64,000 bases of DNA from Baylisascaris procyonis (lineage: Eukaryota; Nematoda; Chromadorea; Rhabditida; Ascarididae), in NCBI GenBank assembly GCA_037389465.1, contig JAZARR010000114.1:1-64000 (forward strand), in the 5' to 3' direction. Of this stretch, positions 56,190 to 64,000 are shown one piece after another. The stretch's first letter is position 1; every line of letters begins with the position of its first letter. The notes below the pieces were generated by a model that saw only the letters and a list, made by a program, of their open reading frames with translations, did no database searches and had not been told where the DNA came from. Position numbers and translations under genes: made by a program.

Positions 56190-56532
56190 TTGAGAGAGCC
56201 ATTTGAAGCACACTGCAACAGTACATTAGATTACAAGGCATCTAAGGACATCGTAAAAACTTGTGAGGCTTTATCAAAAAGAAAACGCTTGAAAAAGAGA
56301 TGGGGGAGTTTTCCATCAGAACCGGCAAGTGACTATCAAAGACGCAACAGGGTTTCATGCATCATTCCATAACAATATTAGCGACTTATTTAATGACAAA
56401 CGCAGTGAAAACTTCAAATATGAGGCATTCTTCGGTCGTCTTGGTTTTCATCATCAATGGGATGGGTGCACTTGTCGATTCCCTATCACTCATTCCTTAT
56501 TGCTGAAGTATCGTGAAGAATACTCAACATAA
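56190..56532 (+). other. Possible + strand coding patch, frame-shifted or spliced
   Basis: After a CTTTCAG acceptor-like site (about 56184-56190) the + strand reads a Lys/Arg-rich sequence with SKRKRLKKRWGSFPSEP, open to about 56370. An overlapping second frame is open from 56329 to a TAA at 56532 and contains GFHHQWDGCTCRF. The switch suggests either a small intron (a GCAAGT motif lies at the switch) or a decayed frame. There is no known domain. Confidence 0.25.
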
Positions 56533-59500
56533 TGTATATTTGACTGCATCATCCCACATCACCATAAGTTCACATGTCTCCGCTTCATCTGAAAATCATA
56601 TCGCTCTCTATTTTTGAAAACTCTAGAGGGAGGAGACTGATGGAAATTTATTAGCGGGAAAAACTTGAAATACCTCTTAATTGGAATCGAGTCCATCTTT
56701 TAAAATAGACTTTCCTCTTCCTTGCAAATAATCTGACTAAATAACCCCCAATATACTCCACTACAGAACCAAGAAATAACTTGTCTTCACATTTTCAATG
56801 TCATACATCACTGCTGACCATTTGTTCACATCAACATTTGCACATAAACTCCTCTATGCAGGATGGGAAATGATGGTGGTCTTCCCGATGATCAAAAGAT
56901 GCATCTCTTGGAAGGGATAAACATCGAAAATCTCTTCTACCATGACTCAATGGGGATCCATTAAACGATAATAAAATTTCCAATCGAAACCATCAGCAGT
57001 GATGATTAGTGATCAATCGCGCGCATCGATAAGCGTTTCTAAAAATCCGCTGAAGCATTCAACGAACAAATCAATAACTTCAACATCCGACTCTATCCCC
57101 TTCTTTGCAGACTACTTCATGATGCACTCATGTGGAAGAAAAATCAAAGCATTTTTTCAAACGATGAAAAACTGTTGGCCATAGCATTATTTTTAAGCAC
57201 TATATCCCTCCTCACTAAAGCAAGACCCTCGATAGAGCATATGGATATTGGTGGAAGAAACTGTTAGATGCATTTCAAGGCAATCAATAAGAACATCTAG
57301 GAACTACCTACAACTATTTAACCCTCCTATAGTATCATAAGCGCATTGATATTTTTGCAAGCTTTTTGGATTATATGCAAAACGGCGAATAAATCGGTTA
57401 CTCTTATATCAGGATGTCGTATCCTTATAAATAAATGCTGTAAATGGTTTAGATAGAAGAGCTACAACTCATCCTGACGATGGCAAAGAATTCCCTTATC
57501 ATTTCAGTTGCGTACAATGGAAATGCATCGAATGAAGATCCCATAATCACAAACATATTCTACACACAAATGAGTGAAATCACCATAGTGCAGTTGAATT
57601 AAATATATCATGGACAATGCATAGGCATAAGCAAGGGATATCCTGAACGGTTTGAATTCATCGGCATTTTATGCAAATATCTCTTCTACACATTTAAAAC
57701 TCATACGAATAATCGGAAGTGAATTTAAAAAATTACTATTCTTTGAAGTCGAACCACGGCGATCCGAATTGTTCTTAGTAGTGTTGCTCTCGGGACCTGC
57801 AAATACGCTATATGATTCAAATGCGGTAACGAGAAAAAATAACAACAATAAACCAGCCAAGTCAAGTTTTATGCAGGAATCTGAATGAGAGTGGTGGCGA
57901 AAACTGGAGAGGAAACAGCAAAAGGTGAAGGGGTGGAAGGTACAGGAGATGGGCAAAGGATTGGAAGAACGAATAAAACCTTAAGTCATTCTGGAAGACC
58001 ACATTACTTCCAGATTATCGGCACAAAGAAAATGAAGTTATATCGAAAATATTGGTAGTTCCATAAACTGGTAAACTTAACAAATTAACATTAAATACTG
58101 CTAAGAAGCCAATGAAAGCGTTATAACTTCTTTCGTGACAATTCATAAATGATCGATCGGCTACTTATTTACGTAATATTACGATAGAATATATTTATAA
58201 GGAGCAAAAACCTAAAATAATTCATAGAAAGGATTTTGTACGCCACCTGGATAAAGCTATCAGTTTTCAACCTCATATAGCTAATATTAGGAATATAAAG
58301 GTACATCTAATGGTTAGGCGAGTGGTGGCTGCCCCGATTCGAGCACTCGGGGCCCTCGGTGACAGCAGCTCAATGTAAAGACTAGTGATGGAAACAGTCA
58401 TTTTGGCCTCGGCTAGCAACGTATGTGGCCAAGCTGGAACGCCTAGTTCCTTCACTGCGACGACGCTACCCTGCGCGGAAGTCATGCGCATGGATCTCGG
58501 CCATCTTCCTACCCTCAAAACAGGAAATTCATGAAGAGTTTGTGATCTCTTGCAGCAATTTTGATATTTTCATTTAATACGAGAATCGAGAATAATGCGA
58601 CTTCTTTGAGAGATATAGAAAGGAAAAGAAGTGGCTCAATTTGCAAGTGGTAAATTTTCAGAAGCGCATTATCTAGTCATTGAATATAATTAGGAGCAAG
58701 AAGAAACCAAAGTCGTTTTTTCTATGTGATGACATATGAAACAAATGTGAGCAACGAGAAGATCGATGCAAAATAAACGTCAATCGGCATTACACGCTTG
58801 CCTCATAAAATGCACGAATTGCACTTTGTGCATTTCTTAACAAAGAAAAAAAAAAAACAATGCCACGTAAGCTACAGCCAAGCGCACTTAGCGTTCATTT
58901 CTTTTCATCATCGAACGGCTTTCAACACAGTTGTTACTAATGCCCGTTATTGCTAACATTTTAGCTTTTAATTACAACTTTTTAACTGTTATATAGAATC
59001 GAATTATTAGAGATGCGATATTTTGGCCAATACTCATCGAGTATCCCTAGGAAAACTCTAGGAAAACTACCAATGAATAATAAGTAGTACCGATAGCCGT
59101 ATCAAATTATGTTATCTATATTGATCGAAAATATCGAATTAATTCATCGCGTAATAAAAAAATTCAAAAAATTTGAGTGAAATCACATCACACTAATGTT
59201 GAGTGTTTCGATCGTTGCTATATCAATCTATATAATGTCTCACTTCATCAGCACTCGCCAATTTAATATATCGGTTAAAAATCTTTTACCTGCTAGCTTA
59301 TGGATATTCGATTTTGTTACGGAGTTCATATATCAAAGGTCTGTTAATCGCAACGCTCGATGACCCCGCTTAAACATCGGTGTAGCGCATTTAGGGAGGA
59401 GGGGGGGGGGGGTTCGAAAGGTTCGTTTGAAAGCTTTGCCACGAGAGTAGACTTTCATCGTTTATAATGTTAGCTTATTTCGTTATGCTTCTTAGGACGA

Positions 59501-59598
59501 ATCTAAGTCAAAACGGTAAAAGCCACCAATGGTTGGAATTTGTTCTTACGGCAATCATTATCCCACTTATGCAATTCGTTCATAAATCCACCTTAAAA
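56533..59598. other. Intergenic region, with a GC-rich island near 58.3-58.5 kb
   Basis: Mostly AT-rich, with no gene supported. The stretch 58300-58510 is distinctly GC-rich and open on the - strand for 82 codons. It contains GCCCCG paired with CGGGGC around ATTCGAGCACT, preceded by TGGTTAGGCGAGTGG. Together these recall tRNA-type B- and A-box sequences and may mark a short interspersed repeat. A 12-G run lies at 59401-59412. Confidence 0.4.
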
Positions 59599-60986
59599 TC
59601 AATGAAAATTTATAAAAATGAACATACTATTGCATAATACTCTCAGATCGTTCGTTGATAAGGCATCAATACGTGCGGCGATAATCGAAACACTTGGAAC
59701 ATTCGCCCTCCACTCGTTCACCGTAACCACTTCACTCAACATTTTGCAAATTCTTGTCTCGCCGAGCACTCGTCCATGCTTAGCTCTCAAACTTAAAATT
59801 TCATCGGCGTGATAGGCTATGAAATATTCAATGCGATCGTTTAATTGCGCCACTTCCGCCGCTGCCTTAAAATACATTTGAATGAGTAAAAAAACTGACC
59901 ACACAATATCAACAACGGAAAAAACAACTGAGGAGATTTGATTCACCGAGGAAAATAACAGTATGAGAAGGACCCCTATGTTCGGTCTTCGCGTACTGTT
60001 CAAGCCAGCTTCCTCATTGTGACCTCTCCCTGGGATTGTTTAATTGGTCACCGACCGAGGCTTGCAATCGAGAATCGGTTCAAATCGAATGCATTTTGAA
60101 AACACTGCTCGACTACCCATTGAACACATTCGGTTTAAACCGAATTTCAATTGAAACCAAATGCCTTTCAAAAACCTCAACCGAGTACCGACCAAAGGAG
60201 TTCGTTTGAAACTCACTTTTTGCTGCTGAAAGTGGGTCCCGACAGAACTTAACTTCAGTAGATTTTTAAAATATAAAATGAAAATTTAACTTCAACAGAT
60301 AAAAACTGGCAGAAATTTTAATTTGAAGATGAAGATTCATTAGGGGATAACTGCTAAAGAATAGTCAATAACCGTGCTTGATTTCATACAAATATTCCAA
60401 TAAAGGCAATAAAAACAGAAAAAATAGCCGATTAAAAGCAACAAATATTCAAACACTGAAAAAAGACAACATGAAAAATCGTAATCAAGTGACATATTCA
60501 CGGATCCGTAGTCCAATAAGAGATCATGGAATTACACGGAAACATTCACTGAAAAGGAAAAATTTTATAAACAAAATTCATCAGGAAATGGGGAATGAGA
60601 AAGTGATGCACCGTTTGGTTCAGTATCACCTATATGCCATTCTAGTTTACTTTTTGTTGCTGAGGAAACAACAACTTGGCTCCGAGAAATAATCCAACAA
60701 GAAACATTTCAACTAAATTCAATGGTCGATCAAATCTTTTACCATAAAACCCCACAAATAAAAAGAAAAGGAAAAACAGCGATAAGTGGAACGATACCTT
60801 GATCCGTACGCTAATCGCATCAACCGCAGGTGAAACAGCTACTAGTTCCACAGGAACGACCCATCTGACATTCATAGAATGCAAATCAGGTGGGTTATGA
60901 TGGGATATCTTCAGCTGTCTGAGGGTTTCCACCATGAAATCACTTCTCAATGGACCCACAATGCCATTCTCGAATATTCGTTGCAT
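59599..60986 (-). CDS. Unrecognised gene, copy B of a tandem pair (about 151 aa)
   Basis: The first exon is 60986-60798 (63 codons, MQRIFENGIVGPLRSDF..., ending RIK before GTATCG). The last exon is 59865-59599 (88 codons plus TGA, with YHADEILSL and WRANVPSV). Both junctions are phase 0, so a direct join is possible, although a middle exon may be missing. TTTCAG ends at 61004, just 17 nt before the ATG, which suits spliced-leader trans-splicing. Both exons align with those of the upstream gene (copy A): Met start, N, G, L, F and LR spacing in exon 1, and ADEILS plus NVP in the last exon. There is no signal peptide or membrane segment in these exons. The function is unknown. An alternative start MGRSKQRNQGTRR lies at 61140. 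Confidence 0.55.
60128..60145. repeat. 18-bp perfect palindrome
   Basis: ATTCGGTTTAAACCGAAT equals its own reverse complement. It lies in the intron of copy B, between diverged direct repeats of about 40 bases. Confidence 0.9.
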
Positions 60987-61002
60987 TGCACGCGGCCGTT
61001 TT

Positions 61003-61009
61003 ACTGAAA
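61003..61009 (-). promoter_or_regulatory. Probable spliced-leader acceptor of copy B
   Basis: TTTCAG on the - strand (AG at 61005-61004) leaves a 17-nt leader before ATG 60986. No in-frame upstream donor gives a better cis join to this site. Confidence 0.5.
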
Positions 61010-61380
61010 CTCTCAATACAGTAATTATAAATAATATTGAAATAGTTCTAGATCAAAATATATTTCACTTCAGATCGCGAGCTTTCAATATCCATTTTGC
61101 TACGTCTCGTGCCTTGATTTCTCTGTTTTGATCTTCCCATCTTAATTATAAGAAAGAAATTATTCAACGTTGGACGAATAATCAAAGCCAAAGGAATTTA
61201 GATAGAACAATATAGAAGTGACGAGCAATGCAACTAGGCTTCGCCTCATATAATCGTGGGAATGGCAAACGATTCTAAGAAGGTGACCGCTGACTAAAGA
61301 ATAAAAGCTTAATTCTATCGAGTTCTGCAAAACGCACTTCTCTATCAACCAATATGAAGGAAGTTTCAAGCTGTGCGTAA

Positions 61381-63737
61381 TTAATCCTCACATTCTAATA
61401 ATCGAGCCATCGCAAGTAGGTCTTCCACATCCAAATCAATAACCGCTTTGTAGACGTCCTCAACGGTAGGCACATTTTCACACCAGCTACGAGCAGCCGA
61501 TATTCTTTTGGCCAACGAGTTGCATGTCTCACGTAGACCCTCTGGATCAGCACGATGTAACATTGATAATATCTCATCAGCACCAGCCTCGATAATGTAG
61601 ATCGTTCGTTTCTGCTGTTGCTCATTTGCTAACAACGCTCGAATATGACGCTATAAATTGCGCATATTTGAAGAATTTCAACCCGCAAATGTATGCAAAG
61701 TTCCTACGAGGACACTGACCTCATGATGTGGCCGGATGAATTGCTGCCAAGATTCCCCTTTCACGAGATGTCATAGGTTGACGCAAACAATGCGCCATGT
61801 TACGCGGAAAAGTTAATGCACACAATCAAGACTATTGATCCGCTTGAACCATGCTAGAATTCATGTGAAATGTCGATGATGCAGAATGATAATACATACT
61901 CTGGATCAGATCTTAGAACGTTGTTACATCATAGCTTAGTCTGACTTATATAAAAGATATGACATCTATATCCACCAACTCTGTAAGCTATTTATTCTAA
62001 CAAAAACGAAGTGTACCACATCTCTTCCTATCCATCATCTAATTCTATCTCATTCTTATTGCTCGTGCATATCGCTCTAAATAAAAATATACAGCAGGTA
62101 GCAAACCCATTCGATAATAAACAACAATTTGCGCACAATTAGGCAACCACTAAGAGGCGAAATGTTAGATAGGTAAGCAATAATCGACCTAATTATGTAA
62201 CCATGTTACCATTACTTACACCTACACCTATATATCAGCTGTCGTTCTAGCGTCATTCGCTTATACAACTATCACGAAGAAGGTGACTGCTCTGCCAAAC
62301 AAGTTCAGCATCTACTCGATGACCTTTGACCGCAAAAAATTGGCTATCAGGACCTGATCCCAATAATCTTTTACCGTAGCATTCTTCTTTCCCCTCTTCG
62401 ACGGTGCGAGTGCTATAAGTCATAGGAATTAGAATCCTCGAAGCACCCGTGTCTGATTTAAAAAAAAAGTTCTAGCTTGCTTCATTTGCACATCTTTCAA
62501 AATAAAGTGCGGAAATCTCGGGAATAAAATTTTAGACAAAATCACGCCACCATGAAAAAGAAATTCCGATCAATTGTCTCGCGCATAATTATGAGGCGGA
62601 ATCTATAAATCTATAAAAAACGTTATATTTATAGGAATCTATAAAACGCAATAAGCAAAAACTCTCGAGATCATCAGGAGTATTTTAAAGGAACTCATTT
62701 CACTCTAGAAAATCTCATCTCATTCATTATATAAAATATTCCACTCTTTTTATGCAATTCTTGGCGCAAGAAAAATCCTTATCTCATACATAAAACTTCT
62801 TATAAGCAGCTAATAATCCAAAACAGTCAGTTTCTTATGAGCAGCTATTTAACTTCACGACGATGTGTGCCTCTATATTTATGACATCAAGCATTTCCCA
62901 TTAGAAATTCACTCTTTTTTTCAAAGATCTTCCTCCCAAATTTGAAATAAGTTTGAGATTAATGGGAGAGACTGCGCTAAAATATCCGAATTTGCTAATT
63001 TTTCCCCAGGACTTTTTAAATTTTTGGTATTTGTGACTGGAAAGCAAAAATAAAAAAGGGAAGGGAAGCGGAGCTGTTCAAGGGGAAGGAGACGGACCTG
63101 TTCATTAGCGATGGAATCTTCGATTCGCACTTAAAGCTACAGTGAACTTCAAGATTGTTTCTTCCACTCTTATCTTGTGAGAGCTCCAGACTATTCCTAC
63201 AGAAATTTGTTTCGAAAACACGCCTCTACGAATCAAGACAAACTCCTAATTTATCACAGCAGCTCAGTAAATAAAGAGCAGATAGGATTGACAGACAGAT
63301 AGGCAGACAAGCCAACAAACGTGCAAACAGACATATGAGAAGGGTAGGGTGCACATAAGCAATTCAAAGGCCTAAATGCTTCTGCCTACAGCAATATAAA
63401 AAGCGTGCTCAATACGAAAACAATACTTTGCATCTGCATTAGATATTCGCATGAGACCACTCAAGTATCACAATACTGAACGAATATTGAAGAGAGAATG
63501 AATTCGCTTTAACCAACTAACTGCACTCGATGATATGCGCAAATATTAAAAGGTTAGTCAACTCACCTCCACATAAAAAGAATGCTTCTCGCGTAAAGGG
63601 TAAGGCACAAATGGTTTCACATCGAATTGTAGTGTCGACGATGGCCAATCAGCAGTGACGTTCACCTTGCGCAATACGGACTCCTTGAATGACTTGTTAA
63701 GTTTGCCCAGGTTCACATTATCATAAACTTGTCGCAT
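61381..63737 (-). CDS. Unrecognised gene, copy A of a tandem pair
   Basis: Supported exons are 63737-63567 (MRQVYDNVNLGKLNKSF..., ending FYVE before GTGAGT), 62452-62276 (with EECYGKRLLGSGPDSQFF), 61757-61720 (ESWQQFIRPHHE) and 61650-61381 (ADEILSML, SWCENVPTVEDV, ending LLECED then TAA). The last three junctions agree in phase. The first join is not settled: exon 2 needs one extra base, so either another donor (near 63561) or a missed small exon is used. TTTCAG at 63757-63752 leaves 14 nt before the ATG. The protein is mostly soluble, helical and acidic at the C-terminus. I do not recognise the family. The stop lies about 395 bases before the start of copy B, a spacing compatible with a nematode operon. 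Confidence 0.6.
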
Positions 63738-63751
63738 TGCTGCCTTCACCT

Positions 63752-63757
63752 CTGAAA
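63752..63757 (-). promoter_or_regulatory. Probable spliced-leader acceptor of copy A
   Basis: TTTCAG ends 14 nt upstream of the ATG at 63737, mirroring copy B. A read-through frame starting MLSKGKPNE at 63827 is the alternative N-terminus. Confidence 0.5.
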
Positions 63758-64000
63758 ACCATACCTCTGTCAGGTAAATGTACCATTTGGTCATCGTGAT
63801 TTCATTCGGTTTACCCTTAGAGAGCATGACTCACAGTTTCCATCCCCAGCCATCCTTCCCCTCCTCATCCAGAAGATGCAAAGAAATGTTCGATCAGCGA
63901 TACTAGTCCAATAATCCTCTTTTAGTTCCACTTCACTTGTAAATAAAGCTGTAATAACAACGCTTTATGCTTCTGTAGACTTACGTGGGGATTTCCTGAA

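Noticed and set aside
62440..62452. A DTGAS-like reading at the start of copy A exon 2, recalling an aspartic protease site
   Set aside because: The Asp codon would be split by a splice site whose partner is unknown, and the rest of the protein has no protease features.

Overview
The window looks like nuclear DNA of a nematode, most likely a clade V strongylid (hookworm-like) worm. The evidence is AT-rich sequence, small coding exons separated by introns of hundreds to thousands of bases, TTTCAG-type splice acceptors, probable spliced-leader acceptors just upstream of start codons, and an envelope-bearing BEL/Pao retrotransposon. The species assignment is inference.

Two conserved genes can be reconstructed exon by exon. 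On the + strand, 3248-21503 encodes a complete polypeptide N-acetylgalactosaminyltransferase (Golgi mucin-type O-glycosylation) in 14 coding exons, about 639 aa. On the - strand, 38925-27255 encodes a complete electron transfer flavoprotein-ubiquinone oxidoreductase (mitochondrial; let-721/ETFDH family) in 12 coding exons, about 605 aa. Its last intron uses a non-canonical GC-AG donor. Every exon junction keeps frame in both genes.

Between 44154 and 52527 lies an almost full-length BEL/Pao LTR element. It has 448-bp LTRs differing by two single-base homopolymer indels, a 5-bp target duplication, a primer-binding site, gag, protease, RT/RNase H, integrase and an env-like third region. Its reading frame is broken many times although the LTRs look young.

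The right end (59.6-63.7 kb, - strand) holds two adjacent, divergent copies of an unrecognised gene. They share start position, first-exon pattern and last-exon pattern, and each has a likely trans-splice acceptor 14-17 nt before the ATG. Intron 2 of the GalNAc-transferase gene carries a 1.4-kb imperfect inverted repeat with a decayed ORF and a G-rich run at its centre. Other stretches are AT-rich intergenic or intronic DNA with microsatellites, G-runs and several short coding-like patches that I could not identify. I saw no tRNA, rRNA or CRISPR array.
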